A stretch of 64,000 bases of DNA from an uncultured Phycisphaerales bacterium. Lineage in GTDB: Bacteria > Planctomycetota > Phycisphaerae > Tepidisphaerales > Tepidisphaeraceae. Where the stretch lies: NCBI GenBank assembly GCA_903871935.1, contig CAIQIQ010000001.1, positions 1 through 64,000 of the forward strand. Direction: 5' to 3'. The translations under genes and the position numbers were made by a program. Below, piece after piece: positions 33,953 to 43,995 of this stretch (positions are counted from its first letter, which is position 1; each line of letters opens with the position of its first letter). The notes beneath the pieces were generated by a model. It was not told the origin of the DNA. It saw only the letters and a program-made list of their open reading frames with translations, and did not search any database.

Positions 33953-34291
33953 ATGCAGATGATTGAGGCCGTCATCAAGCCATACAAGCTTGATGCCGTG
34001 AAAGGCGCTCTGGCAGCGCTGGGCATCTTGGGGGTCACGGCTATTGAGTGTAAAGGTTTCGGCCGGCAGATGGGGCATACCGAACGATATCGCGGAGCCA
34101 AGCTCGATGTCGGCTTCGTGCCCAAGATCATGCTCAAGGTGTGCGTGAAAGAGCAGGATGCACAGAAGGCCTTGCAGGCCATTGTAGAAGCCGCCCGTAC
34201 CGGCGAGGTGGGCGATGGAAAGATCTTCGTGTATCCCGTCACTTCGGTTGTGCGGATTCGGACCGGGGATATGGATGAGGCAGCGCTGTAA
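33953..34291 (+). CDS. glnB: PII nitrogen-regulatory protein
   Basis: The 112-residue signal-transduction protein senses 2-oxoglutarate and ATP/ADP and controls Amt. MIEAVIKPYKLD, GFGRQMGHTERYRG and TGEVGDGKIFV (the B-loop) are diagnostic. In the T-loop the uridylylation residue Tyr51 is Leu (YRGAKLDVGF), and Asp54 is Gly; Tyr46 remains. Thus uridylylation at the canonical site is not possible. It is followed by amt 66 bases downstream, the usual pairing (glnK-amtB type). GGAG lies eight bases before the ATG. Confidence 0.93.
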   Translation: MQMIEAVIKPYKLDAVKGALAALGILGVTAIECKGFGRQMGHTERYRGAKLDVGFVPKIMLKVCVKEQDAQKALQAIVEAARTGEVGDGKIFVYPVTSVVRIRTGDMDEAAL

Positions 34292-34356
34292 GAGCTGAAA
34301 TGCAGAATAGGAACTCACCACCCGGCACGGAAGAAGACCGGGGTGAGGAGGATGCT

Positions 34357-35817
34357 ATGTGCGTGATGCGTGTTTTGCACTTGCGGGCAATGGTGTTCGC
34401 GGTTCTTGCGTTGGTGCTGCTGGGCGGTTCTGCCATGGCGCAGGGTCCGGCAACCGGCGCTGATTTGGTGAAGATCGGTGAGGTAAAAGACATCAGCGCC
34501 GGCGACACCGCCTGGATGCTGACCAGCTCAGCGCTGGTCCTGATGATGACCGGCCCGGCTTTGGCGCTTTTCTACAGTGGCCTGGTCCGGCGGAAGAACG
34601 TGCTGGGGACGATGATGCAGAGTTTCGTCCTGATGGCGGTGGTTTCAGTTGTCTGGGCGATTGTCGGCTACAGCCTGGCGTTCGACACGGGTACACCGTT
34701 TGTAGGTGGATTCGGATTCGCCTTTTTGAAAGGTGTTGGCGCCGCCCCATGCGAATACGCCCCAACGATTCCGCACACCACATGGATGATCTATCAACTC
34801 ATGTTTGCCATCATCACGCCGGCCCTGATCTGTGGAGCTTACGCTGAACGCATGAAATTCAGTGCCATGCTCATGTTCTCGGTGGCGTGGCTGCTGGTGG
34901 TGTATTGCCCGCTGGCCCATATGGTCTGGGGCAAGGGTGGATTGTTTAACGCCTTCATGGGCGGCAGCATGAACATTCCCACGCTCGACTTTGCCGGTGG
35001 CACCGTCGTGCATGTCAGTTCGGGAGTCTCAGCGCTGGTGGCAGCCTTGATGCTCGGCAAGCGCATGGGCTACGGGAGAACACCGATGGCCCCGCACAGC
35101 GTTGTGCTGAGCGTGATTGGCGCGGCGATGCTGTGGGTCGGCTGGTTCGGCTTCAATGGCGGCAGCGCACTGGCGGCTAACGGCCTGGCTTCGCAGGCCT
35201 TCATCAATACTCATTTTGCCGCGGCTGCCGCCGCATTGGGCTGGATGTTTGTTGAGTGGTTCCGTAGCGGCAAACCTACGGTTCTGGGCGCGATCTCCGG
35301 CGCTGTGGCAGGATTGGTTGTGATCACTCCGGCCGCCGGTTTCACCACGCCGATGTATGCGCTGCTCATGGGCTTCCTCGGTGGCGGGGGCTGTTTCTTT
35401 TCGGCCACGTGGCTCAAGGGCCGGCTCGGCTATGACGACTCGCTGGACGCATTTGGCGTGCACGGTGTTGGTGGCACGCTTGGCGCGATTCTCACCGGCG
35501 TGTTCGCTGTCGCCGCTGTCAATGGCAAGAGCGGCCTGGTTGAAGGCAACGGCACCCAGCTTCTGAATCAGGTCATCGCGACCGCTATGACCTGGGGCAT
35601 CGCGGCCATTGCGAGCGTTGTGCTGCTGAAGATCGTCGATGCGGTCGTGGGCCTGCGCGTGAGTGAAGAGGATGAGTACACCGGTCTGGATCTCTCGCAG
35701 CACGGCGAGTCGGGCTACAACCTGGATGAGTCGTACTCCGGCAGCTATAGCACCGGGTTGGGCTCGATCATGGAGTCCGCGCACCTGGAAAAAGAGGCTG
35801 CTCCAGCCGGCCATTGA
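34357..35817 (+). CDS. amt: Ammonium transporter
   Basis: The 486-residue Amt/Mep/Rh protein has a signal-like N-terminal helix (ending SAMAQG) and eleven further helices. The family blocks are ALFYSGLVRRKN, DFAGGTVVHVSSG (with the pore His), WFGFNGGS and FGVHGVGGTLGA, which holds the second pore His. A C-terminal polar tail of about 50 residues (from VSEEDEYTGL) includes the region that contacts PII. GGAGG lies five bases before the ATG. With the upstream glnB it forms a nitrogen-assimilation operon. Confidence 0.95.
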   Translation: MCVMRVLHLRAMVFAVLALVLLGGSAMAQGPATGADLVKIGEVKDISAGDTAWMLTSSALVLMMTGPALALFYSGLVRRKNVLGTMMQSFVLMAVVSVVWAIVGYSLAFDTGTPFVGGFGFAFLKGVGAAPCEYAPTIPHTTWMIYQLMFAIITPALICGAYAERMKFSAMLMFSVAWLLVVYCPLAHMVWGKGGLFNAFMGGSMNIPTLDFAGGTVVHVSSGVSALVAALMLGKRMGYGRTPMAPHSVVLSVIGAAMLWVGWFGFNGGSALAANGLASQAFINTHFAAAAAALGWMFVEWFRSGKPTVLGAISGAVAGLVVITPAAGFTTPMYALLMGFLGGGGCFFSATWLKGRLGYDDSLDAFGVHGVGGTLGAILTGVFAVAAVNGKSGLVEGNGTQLLNQVIATAMTWGIAAIASVVLLKIVDAVVGLRVSEEDEYTGLDLSQHGESGYNLDESYSGSYSTGLGSIMESAHLEKEAAPAGH

Positions 35818-35873
35818 GGTCAGGGCGATGATCTGTGATCACATGGGTTGCATGGCACCGCCGCGTCTGAGGG

Positions 35874-38800
35874 TCAGTGTTGCCGGGCGGCCAGCGTTAT
35901 AACCACCTGTCCTGAGGCCAACCCATCAATCACCTGCGCCGATGGCGGAGCCACCATGGTGCGTTGCTTTAGCTGGGGCGATTGGGCGATGATCTGCTGC
36001 ACTGCATCGAGCCGGGCTTGGGCGATCTCCAGTGCCATTGCCCGAGCACGACGGCCGGCCTGACGATCGGCGCCGGGACGCTGCAGGTCCAGGAGTTGGT
36101 CCAGCGAGGATTCCACTGCAGCAAGCTGTCGCCAACTGGCCTGCAGATCCTGCAGGTCACCCTGCGCCGCCGCCTCCGACAGCGAAGCCAGCCTCGTTCT
36201 GACGGTTACCGACTGCACATCCTCCTGCGCCAAGAGATCCTGCTTGCGAGATCGCAAGGTGCGGATCATATCCATCGCATCCTCGGGCGATGGATTGGCT
36301 CTCGCCTCGGCCAGTAATCGGTCCGCTTCGGAAAGCTCATGCCGCAGCACCAGTTGAACTGACGAATCGCGGCGAGCCCGCTCGGTCATCTCTTGCAGCA
36401 GCAACATTTCGGATGGGTCCACCGATGCGCTTCCCGGTGCGAAACTGATCACTGCGGTGGGGGCTTCCTTGTGGCCCTTCGGAGCTTCGGCACCGAACAA
36501 TCCGCCCACGCCCTTGACGAGCTTGACCGGGGAGGATGCGATCGCGGTGGCAACCGCCTGTGCCACCGCCTCTAGCGCCGAGTTCACCATCGCCCCATAG
36601 GACAACTGGCCGTTTGTGATCGAGAACTTCGCGGGTAGTGTGATCGAGCCATCGGGGTCTTCCAGGAACCGCAATGTCGTGTCCAGTGGCGTGGAGAGCT
36701 TCATCACTCGGGCAATCGGGCCATCCGGCGGCTCGGAGATGGAAAGATCGGTCACGACGACCCTCGTACGCACATCAGCATCCTTCTGGCTGTGGACTCG
36801 CACGTCCAAATTACAATCGAGGATTCCATCATAGAGGTCCATCTGGAACTGCCTGGCCGCTCCGCCGAACGCCATGAGTTCCAATCCGTTGAGCGATGCT
36901 TTCGCCCATCCGTTTGCCTGCGGGTACAGCGAGATTGCTCCGTTAGCCGTCGCCAGGGAGAAGAGGTCGCGTTGCTCTATTCCGGTCTGCGCACCGGCGC
37001 CAAGCCGGCCGCGTCCACGCTTGACCATCTCAACCCCGGCTGAACCGAGGATCACGGAAAAGCGGATCGGCCTATTCTGTTTCAGCGATGTCGTGCCCAC
37101 ATCCCGCACTTCAACATCGAGTTGATTCAGTGGAACGATTACGGCCGGGCTGAATGCCTTGTCCTCATACAGCACATCGATGCCGCTGACTGTCAGCCTG
37201 CTGATCGCGATGTCCATGGGCGCATTTCCGGCGGCCTTTGCAGGTTCGCCGGTTTCGTCGTTGTGAATCCGAGCAGCTTCGACAGTGGAAGGGGGCTGGT
37301 TTGCGCCGGGCGCCGACAATGGTATCAGCAAGCCCAAGGCGTGCAGACCCGCCACATCTCGAGACACATACGCGGTCGGTTTGGTGATCTCGACACTGGG
37401 CGCCTGCACGAGATGACCGGTCGGATCGACTTTCACTCCTGTTGCCCGGACCTCCTGGACGCCGGCCAGAACGCGAGGATCACTTCCATTCCGCAGTGCC
37501 ACATCGTGAATCGCCAGATCGACCTGGAATTCGTGCTGCAGATCGAACTGCATCGGGCCGTGGCGACCAATGCGAGCTGACGCCTCCAGGTCTGCCTCAA
37601 GACGGCCATCGTTCAGCGTGGAACCGTCGAGTTTCCCCGCCAACTCGGGCACCAGGGCATTGACGCCAGCGCCGTGGATACCGCTTGCATTCACGTGCAG
37701 GTGGGCCGTAGTCAACGCTGCCAGCGGAGCGATCTCGGCGCTGAGGTGAAGCAGGTCCACCACAGGATCCACCCGCACCGTCAGTTCAAAGCGGTTTGGT
37801 GGCTGAGACATGGGATCCTTGCCCAGCCATACAAGACGGTCCAGGTTCCATAGCTGCAGATTCTGTATCGCCAGGGGAGCGGACGCCGGGCGCATAAGGT
37901 CGCGGAAGCGGATTTCCGGCACATCGACGAGTAGCTTGGCGATAGACACTTCGGGCATCGCCTGGCGCGCGGCCGCGAGGATGGCCGAGACTTCCTGTTC
38001 GCCTTGTGGTTGTTGCCGCTCCTTCAGCGCCACGGGGATGGGCCGGCCGACGGCCGAATACGCCAGCGACCGCATTCCGGCAACGAGGATGTCCCCTGCG
38101 GCCGACCGTTCGCCCGACGCGAGGAGCCCATGGACCGATAGTTCATCCAGTGCGATCACCATTCCGGCGGGGTCAATGCGCGAGGCGGATGCCTTGAACG
38201 ACTCCAACGCAAGCAGGGGAGTCGTGCCCGCTGTCTCGCGCAGGTCGAGATTGCGCACCTCGAGAGTTACGGAAATCCCGCCAGAGGGATTGTTTGCCGC
38301 GTTGAGCAATAGCCTCAGGTTCGCCTGGCCGTCGCGTGTTCCGACCGCCAGCGCCGGCGGCAGATAAGCCTCGATCGAGCCGCCTTTGATCCCCTTGGCC
38401 GCCAGCGTTCCATCTAGTCCGAACTCGCCCGGCGATGTCGCGAGCTGACCTTCAATGTTGATATCCTCAACGTTGCCGGGCATGCTCGCGTGCAGCTTGA
38501 GCTTTGCGGCTTCCGCCTTGGTTCCGAGTTTCAGTCCAGTTAACGTCACGTCAGCGCTCGCTCTCATCTGCACCGCGGGCGTGAACATGCGGTCCGTCCA
38601 CTCGACCTGGGCGTTCTCCATCACGAGTTGTTGGGCCGCGATCAGCGGCAGGTTGGGGATCTTTGGGGAGGTTTGGGCAGATCTCGCTGGCGCCGCTGTG
38701 CCGCCAAGTTTCAGCCCAAGCACGATCAGCGAACCATCCGCGTCGCGCGCGACCGCTATGTGCGGCTTGCTCACTTTCGTCGAGTGCACCGCCAGGAGCC

Positions 38801-41114
38801 GCGACTCCATGCGCAGGCCTTCCACCTGCAGGCCATCTACGCCCGCCAGCAGCTTGCCGGCATCTTCCAGTCGGAGGTCATTCAGCAGTAGTTCGGCCGC
38901 CAGCCCTCCGGACGTCAATTCCGCAGACGCTTCGGCATGAGCGCGGAAGCTTCCCTTCTGAAGCATGGACGTAATTCCCGCAGCCGACAGATATGGCGCG
39001 AGCAATCCGCCAGTGATGCCTTCGAGCCGAATGTCCGTAGCGAGCTTCGTTGAGTGGAGGGTAGGTGTGATCGTTCCCTTGACCTGCAGGTCGTCTACTA
39101 CACCCGGGAACTGCATCCACGCCCGCAGTTTGCCTTGCTGTGCCGGCTGCGTGGTCGAAGCAAGTTCGAGGGCCATGTCCGTCAGTTCTATTCCCGCGTC
39201 AGTCATAACGAGTTTTGTCGCTGGCTTGACGAAGTCATCCTGCATATCAAGATGGATGCCCTTCCAGGTGAATCGGTCAATGCGTATGCGCGGGATCGGC
39301 AGGACAACGGCCGTTGCTGGCGTGGAGGCTGGTGCCGCCTGGGCGGGGGCGACGAGCGTTTGCCTCGTAGCCGGTCTTGTCCTGAGCCCAAGAACCGTCA
39401 CCTGGCCCTTGGCATCGCGCCAGCCGGAAACCGACGGGCCGGCGATGTCGATCGCACCGATCCGCACCGCCAGCGTCTTGGGATCCACCTCGCATCCCGT
39501 AATCCGCGCATCGGAGAGCTTCAGCAACGGCCCGCGGTCGCTGAGGCTGAGGTCGCTAGCCTTGATGTCGCCTTCGAGTTTGCCGTCGGCCCTCGCCGAG
39601 AAGGCAGCGGATACCTCGCAGTTCAATGCGGCATTCTCCAGCGTTGACTCGAGCCCGGCTGCTTCGAGGTACGGGCGCACGGCATCGAGGCGAATGCCGC
39701 CAACATGCAGGAGGAATGTGCCGTTTTTCGCCGTCGCAAATGGATCGGCCTTTCCGGTGATCGTGATCGTCTGGGCAATGCCTTCGGCCGATAGTTCCGC
39801 GCTAAGTTGGACGGGCTGGCGTTCGGCCGCCGCATAGGTAGCCAGATTTGCCAGACGCAAAGTTTTAAGTGTCAGGCCCAGCTTTGCAGCCGGGGCAATC
39901 GCCTGGTCTGTGAAGGAGAAGCGCACGTTGCGAATGACCAGTTCGTCCAGCGACACCTTCGGCAGTGCCACCGGTTGTGTCGATGCCACGACAGGAGCGG
40001 CCGGCGCTGTCGCCGGCGGCACGGGGGTCGTCCCTTTCGCCATGCCGGTATATATCAGTCCACCAAAGGCGAATCCCTCGGGCGTATGCGCAGCGCTGGC
40101 CGTGATGTCAGCGATCGTCATCGTCCCTGCGTCGATCCGATCCGGCCCGATATAGCGTGACTTGAGTTCTATACTTCCGATCTTCAGTGCATCAGCGCCG
40201 TCACAGTGGATCCGAATATCGCGGAGTGTCGCCGTCCCTCTGAGTGCCTGCATGGTGCCTTCCACGGCGGATGTCTCCACGGTCAGGTTTGCCGTCATGT
40301 TGATATCATTGCTCGATGGCCGGATGCCAAATGCCTGCAGGTAACCAGGCGCACCGGTCGGGTTGATGCCGTGTGCTTGCACGCGGAACTTCGCCTTGAC
40401 GTTTCTTCCCACGCTGCTCGCTTCGCCATCCAGACGCAGCTCATCGAGCACCTGTTCTGACCAGACGTCGACTTCAATGCGCGCCGGCCGGGCGCCCTGG
40501 CCCAGATCCGAGACGCGCACGTCCGCATTGACCGTCGCCTCAAAGACCGGTGTCACGGACCGATCCTGGATATGGGCGCGCAGGTGCGTGAGCCGGAAGG
40601 CTTCCACCTGGAAGGGCGCGGCCAGATCCAGTTCCCGCGGCGACGCAGCCGAAGTTTGCACGGCCGCTTTCGCAGGGGGTGATGCAAAGCGCTGCAGCAG
40701 AGGGAACGTGCCATCCGCGGGCCGCTGCACATCGACCCATACGCCATCCGCGCCGACGCGCCATACTACCAGCCGTCCACGCAGGAGATTCAGCGTAGAA
40801 ATGGTTGCCTCACAGAACTCGGCTTTGAGGATGGGTTCGCCGCCTTCCCTGGGAGATACGGAGATGTCCCACAGTGTGGCATATCCGCCCGCCAGACCCA
40901 GACGCGCCCGGCTGTAGTCGCAGCTCAGTCCATAGAAACGCGCGGCTCTGTCGATCGCGATCGGCAGCAGGATTGCCAGCGCAATGCGGAGAATGGTCGC
41001 CACGGCCAGCAGAATGATTCCGATGCGAAACAGACGCATCGTCCATGGTCTGCGCCGGCGAATTGGCTTTCGTCCGCCATCCTCGGATACCTGTTTGGAT
41101 GATGAGTCGTTCAT
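35874..41114 (-). CDS. Very large AsmA-like protein, inner-membrane anchored
   Basis: The 1,746-residue protein has one N-terminal membrane helix (about 29-50) after a basic stretch (RRRRPW). The rest is a repetitive beta-rich body, with units such as LRDIRIHCDGADALKIGSIEL and the recurring theme of short strands, Val/Ile-x-Ile pairs and Pro-Ala-Thr-Gln-Pro linkers (STTQPAQQGK). It resembles AsmA/TamB/DUF748-type bridge proteins that carry lipids across the periplasm. A C-terminal coiled region from about 1550 (MTERARRDSSVQL onwards) is charged. Its ATG overlaps the stop of the upstream lipoprotein gene (ATGA), so the two are coupled. It is about twice the length of the YdbH-like protein in this window. 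Confidence 0.75.
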   Translation of the reverse strand: MNDSSSKQVSEDGGRKPIRRRRPWTMRLFRIGIILLAVATILRIALAILLPIAIDRAARFYGLSCDYSRARLGLAGGYATLWDISVSPREGGEPILKAEFCEATISTLNLLRGRLVVWRVGADGVWVDVQRPADGTFPLLQRFASPPAKAAVQTSAASPRELDLAAPFQVEAFRLTHLRAHIQDRSVTPVFEATVNADVRVSDLGQGARPARIEVDVWSEQVLDELRLDGEASSVGRNVKAKFRVQAHGINPTGAPGYLQAFGIRPSSNDINMTANLTVETSAVEGTMQALRGTATLRDIRIHCDGADALKIGSIELKSRYIGPDRIDAGTMTIADITASAAHTPEGFAFGGLIYTGMAKGTTPVPPATAPAAPVVASTQPVALPKVSLDELVIRNVRFSFTDQAIAPAAKLGLTLKTLRLANLATYAAAERQPVQLSAELSAEGIAQTITITGKADPFATAKNGTFLLHVGGIRLDAVRPYLEAAGLESTLENAALNCEVSAAFSARADGKLEGDIKASDLSLSDRGPLLKLSDARITGCEVDPKTLAVRIGAIDIAGPSVSGWRDAKGQVTVLGLRTRPATRQTLVAPAQAAPASTPATAVVLPIPRIRIDRFTWKGIHLDMQDDFVKPATKLVMTDAGIELTDMALELASTTQPAQQGKLRAWMQFPGVVDDLQVKGTITPTLHSTKLATDIRLEGITGGLLAPYLSAAGITSMLQKGSFRAHAEASAELTSGGLAAELLLNDLRLEDAGKLLAGVDGLQVEGLRMESRLLAVHSTKVSKPHIAVARDADGSLIVLGLKLGGTAAPARSAQTSPKIPNLPLIAAQQLVMENAQVEWTDRMFTPAVQMRASADVTLTGLKLGTKAEAAKLKLHASMPGNVEDINIEGQLATSPGEFGLDGTLAAKGIKGGSIEAYLPPALAVGTRDGQANLRLLLNAANNPSGGISVTLEVRNLDLRETAGTTPLLALESFKASASRIDPAGMVIALDELSVHGLLASGERSAAGDILVAGMRSLAYSAVGRPIPVALKERQQPQGEQEVSAILAAARQAMPEVSIAKLLVDVPEIRFRDLMRPASAPLAIQNLQLWNLDRLVWLGKDPMSQPPNRFELTVRVDPVVDLLHLSAEIAPLAALTTAHLHVNASGIHGAGVNALVPELAGKLDGSTLNDGRLEADLEASARIGRHGPMQFDLQHEFQVDLAIHDVALRNGSDPRVLAGVQEVRATGVKVDPTGHLVQAPSVEITKPTAYVSRDVAGLHALGLLIPLSAPGANQPPSTVEAARIHNDETGEPAKAAGNAPMDIAISRLTVSGIDVLYEDKAFSPAVIVPLNQLDVEVRDVGTTSLKQNRPIRFSVILGSAGVEMVKRGRGRLGAGAQTGIEQRDLFSLATANGAISLYPQANGWAKASLNGLELMAFGGAARQFQMDLYDGILDCNLDVRVHSQKDADVRTRVVVTDLSISEPPDGPIARVMKLSTPLDTTLRFLEDPDGSITLPAKFSITNGQLSYGAMVNSALEAVAQAVATAIASSPVKLVKGVGGLFGAEAPKGHKEAPTAVISFAPGSASVDPSEMLLLQEMTERARRDSSVQLVLRHELSEADRLLAEARANPSPEDAMDMIRTLRSRKQDLLAQEDVQSVTVRTRLASLSEAAAQGDLQDLQASWRQLAAVESSLDQLLDLQRPGADRQAGRRARAMALEIAQARLDAVQQIIAQSPQLKQRTMVAPPSAQVIDGLASGQVVITLAARQH

Positions 41115-42523
41115 TTGCCATCCCCTGACGAGGCGCTTCGCGTCATCTGTTCAATGGCTGCTTCGAGCGTCTTGCGCCGTTGATCGACCGGACCCAGCGG
41201 GTCATAGCCCGGGGGCGCTTTGCCCTGGGCGTTGAGCCAGTCATAGGCGCCTACCCGCGCTGCCGGCGAGATGTCCTCAAGGAAGATGTAGTTCTCGGCG
41301 ATCAGCCGGTTCTGGAGGTCCTTCCGGCTGACGGTGCGCCCGATCAACTGGTCTAGCGATGCCGGATCACGTCCAGCCTCGCCAGCGTGCTTGCTCAAGA
41401 CCGCGCGCAATTCGGGCGCAAGCTTATTCGCGATCAATGATCTTCCCATCATCTCAAACGCGATCCGGTCCAGCATCCACCCCAGCGGCCCATGGATCGC
41501 TGTCCGCGCTGCGCTGAGTGAAGCCTTCTCGACTTCGGCGGCAAGTTGCTGCAGCATCGCGTCATCAGCGGCCAGCGCCGCGTCCAGGAAGATTGGGGCT
41601 TGGTCCTGCGTTGCCAGATAGACCAGTGCCGCCCGGCGGTTTTCGCTGCGTTCCGCCACGCGCAGGGCACTGCGCAGCACGAGTTCCTCGTACGAAGCCG
41701 ATGGCGTTGGGCCGGCGCCGCCCGCCAGTTCGCTCCTGGCAACCGCCACGGCCGCAACATGCGCCGGGTCCTTGTTGGCGGGGGTAATGCGAGCCACGAT
41801 CAAAACACTTTGCCTCGCTCCGGGCGTAAAGCTCACCGGCACAAGCACCGCGACGTTAAGATCCTCGCTCTTCGCGTAGGCGACCGCTGCAATGGCGGTT
41901 TCGCGCCGCAACTGCGGCAGCCGCGGAGCCGCTGGCTGGCTCTCGTCGGCTGGAGGCATATAGAGCGATTCTCGCGTCAGAGCCACGCGGATTACCTCGC
42001 TGTGCGCTGGTTGTGAGAAGACCAGTTCCACATCCTGAAAGTCACTCGTCCGGTCGCCGGCGCCCGCCGGCGATACGCGCACTTGGGCACTGATTCCCGG
42101 CGCCAGCACTGTCGTATGTGAATCGAGGTCAACGACGGGTCCCAGCTCGCCACCTGCCGCACTTGCTCCAGTCTGGATGGCCAGAGGCCCGATCCCGATT
42201 CTGGCATCGGCCAATGACGAGGCCACCGCCAGCAGAGGCGTATCGCCGCCGCTCGTGGTTATGAGCTTTGCCTCCGAGACAAACGGCTGCATGACCTGCC
42301 CGGGGACAGCCGCGATCAGGTAGCCCCGGATATCCAGACCCGATGAATTCGCGGCGGTCACATCCGGAGGTGGCGTCTGTGCCCGCCCCAGAGGCGTGCC
42401 GGCATAGTGGGTCAGTTTCACCTCAGGGATGACCATTGGCGCCGGCGGTTGCGAGCGGCAACCCACAACGACCATGATGGCCGCTCCGCAGAAGGCGCCG
42501 AGCCAGTGCGTTTTGCAGTTCAT
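41111..42523 (-). CDS. Lipoprotein coupled to the large AsmA-like protein
   Basis: The 470-residue protein has a lipoprotein signal ending VVVGC (Cys22). I do not recognise the family. The first half contains strands typical of a beta-sandwich (LDIRGYLIAAVPGQVM, VFSQPAHSEVIRVAL); the second half is largely helical, with DRIAFEMMGRS and LENYIFLEDI-type helices and a positively charged end. The gene directly precedes the large AsmA-like gene in a 4-base overlap, so it may be its outer-membrane or periplasmic partner. The ATG at 42523 follows no strong ribosome-binding site. Confidence 0.6.
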   Translation of the reverse strand: MNCKTHWLGAFCGAAIMVVVGCRSQPPAPMVIPEVKLTHYAGTPLGRAQTPPPDVTAANSSGLDIRGYLIAAVPGQVMQPFVSEAKLITTSGGDTPLLAVASSLADARIGIGPLAIQTGASAAGGELGPVVDLDSHTTVLAPGISAQVRVSPAGAGDRTSDFQDVELVFSQPAHSEVIRVALTRESLYMPPADESQPAAPRLPQLRRETAIAAVAYAKSEDLNVAVLVPVSFTPGARQSVLIVARITPANKDPAHVAAVAVARSELAGGAGPTPSASYEELVLRSALRVAERSENRRAALVYLATQDQAPIFLDAALAADDAMLQQLAAEVEKASLSAARTAIHGPLGWMLDRIAFEMMGRSLIANKLAPELRAVLSKHAGEAGRDPASLDQLIGRTVSRKDLQNRLIAENYIFLEDISPAARVGAYDWLNAQGKAPPGYDPLGPVDQRRKTLEAAIEQMTRSASSGDGK

Positions 42524-42717
42524 GTCGGTAACCTTGCCAATCGTAGGGTGGGATCAGGGCGATTTGACAGCCGCTGAGTTCCCTCCGATTTGCACCTCCA
42601 TCCGGCGAGATCGTTCTGGGGGGCGCTTCCCGCGAGGAGTGCGCAAGGCGCATTGGAAATTCAGGAATGCGTCGGGGCATTGTGATGGGGTGCGGTTCGG
42701 TGTAGATTAAGGGCCTG

Positions 42718-43992
42718 ATGCGATTTCAAGCCCTTGGGCTCGATGAAGCCCTGACCAAAGCCGTTCGTGAAGAAGGATATACAACGCCGACCCCGATCCA
42801 GGAGCAGGCGATTCCTAAGGTACTCTCCGGAGTTGATATTCTCGGCTGCGCGCAGACGGGAACCGGCAAGACGGCGGCTTTTGCGCTGCCATTGCTGCAG
42901 ATGATGATGCGACAACCCCCTGCGCCGGGGCATCGCCCGGTGCGTTGTCTGGTGCTGGCGCCGACGCGCGAGCTGGCGGATCAGATCGGCAAGAGTTTTG
43001 AGGTGTATGGCCGGCATACGGGCTTACGCTGCACCACGGTCTATGGCGGCGTCCGGCAGCGAAGTCAGGTTGCGGATTTGCGGGCGGGCGTGGATGTGGT
43101 GGTGGCGACGCCCGGCCGGCTGATGGACTTGATGGGGCAGGGACATGTAAACCTGCGGCATGCGCAGTACCTGGTGTTGGATGAGGCCGACCGCATGCTG
43201 GACATGGGGTTTATCGACGATATCCGCGAGATTATCCGCCATGTGCCCAAACAACGGCAGACGATGCTGTTCTCGGCGACGTTGCCGTATGAGATCCAGC
43301 ATTTGGCTGATGGCATTTTGCGTGATCCAGTACACGTTCAGGTAGCGCCGGTGGCGACAACGGCCGAAGGGATTGACCAGTTTGCATATTTCGTGGAGCG
43401 GATTCAGAAGCCGCACATGCTGATTGAGTTCCTGAAGACGTGCGGCTGGGAAAGGACGCTGGTTTTCACGCGGACGAAGCACTCGGCCGATCGCGTGGCG
43501 TCGGTTTTGAACAAGGCGGGCATCCGGGCGGAGGCGATGCACGGGGACCTGATACAGAGAGACCGCGACCGGGCGATGGAGAAGTTCAAGTCTGATGCGC
43601 CGCCGGTGATGGTGGCAACGGATATCGCATCGCGCGGGCTGGATATCGACGAGATCACGCATGTGGTGAACTATGAGTTGCCGCAGGAGCCGGATGTGTA
43701 TGTACACCGGATCGGCCGGACCGGCAGGGCGGGAGCGACGGGGACGGCGGTGTCGTTCGTGGACCTTGAGGAACGTTCGACGCTGCGCGAGATCGAGAAA
43801 CTGACGCGCCAGAAGATACGCGTTGAGGATGTTCCTGGCACCGTGCCGACGTTGGGACAACTGCTGCGCGGCGAGGTTGCGGATGCGGAAGGGCGCAAGG
43901 CGGCTCCGGTGAAAGAGGAGGAGGTCGTGCATAAGTATGGGGGGTTCGCTTCGCACAAGCATGCACCGGTGCGACGCCGGCGGAAGAAGTGA
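42718..43992 (+). CDS. DEAD-box RNA helicase (RhlE-like)
   Basis: The 424-residue helicase has all family motifs: Q-motif TPTPIQ near 23-28, Walker A AQTGTGKT (45-52), PTREL (82-86), DEAD (155-158), SAT (186-188), ASRGLDID and HRIGRTGR. Length and C-terminal basic tail (RRRRKK) fit RhlE-type cold-shock and ribosome-assembly helicases. AAGG lies five bases before the ATG. It is a single gene, convergent with the HAD phosphatase. Confidence 0.93.
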   Translation: MRFQALGLDEALTKAVREEGYTTPTPIQEQAIPKVLSGVDILGCAQTGTGKTAAFALPLLQMMMRQPPAPGHRPVRCLVLAPTRELADQIGKSFEVYGRHTGLRCTTVYGGVRQRSQVADLRAGVDVVVATPGRLMDLMGQGHVNLRHAQYLVLDEADRMLDMGFIDDIREIIRHVPKQRQTMLFSATLPYEIQHLADGILRDPVHVQVAPVATTAEGIDQFAYFVERIQKPHMLIEFLKTCGWERTLVFTRTKHSADRVASVLNKAGIRAEAMHGDLIQRDRDRAMEKFKSDAPPVMVATDIASRGLDIDEITHVVNYELPQEPDVYVHRIGRTGRAGATGTAVSFVDLEERSTLREIEKLTRQKIRVEDVPGTVPTLGQLLRGEVADAEGRKAAPVKEEEVVHKYGGFASHKHAPVRRRRKK

Positions 43993-43995
43993 CGG

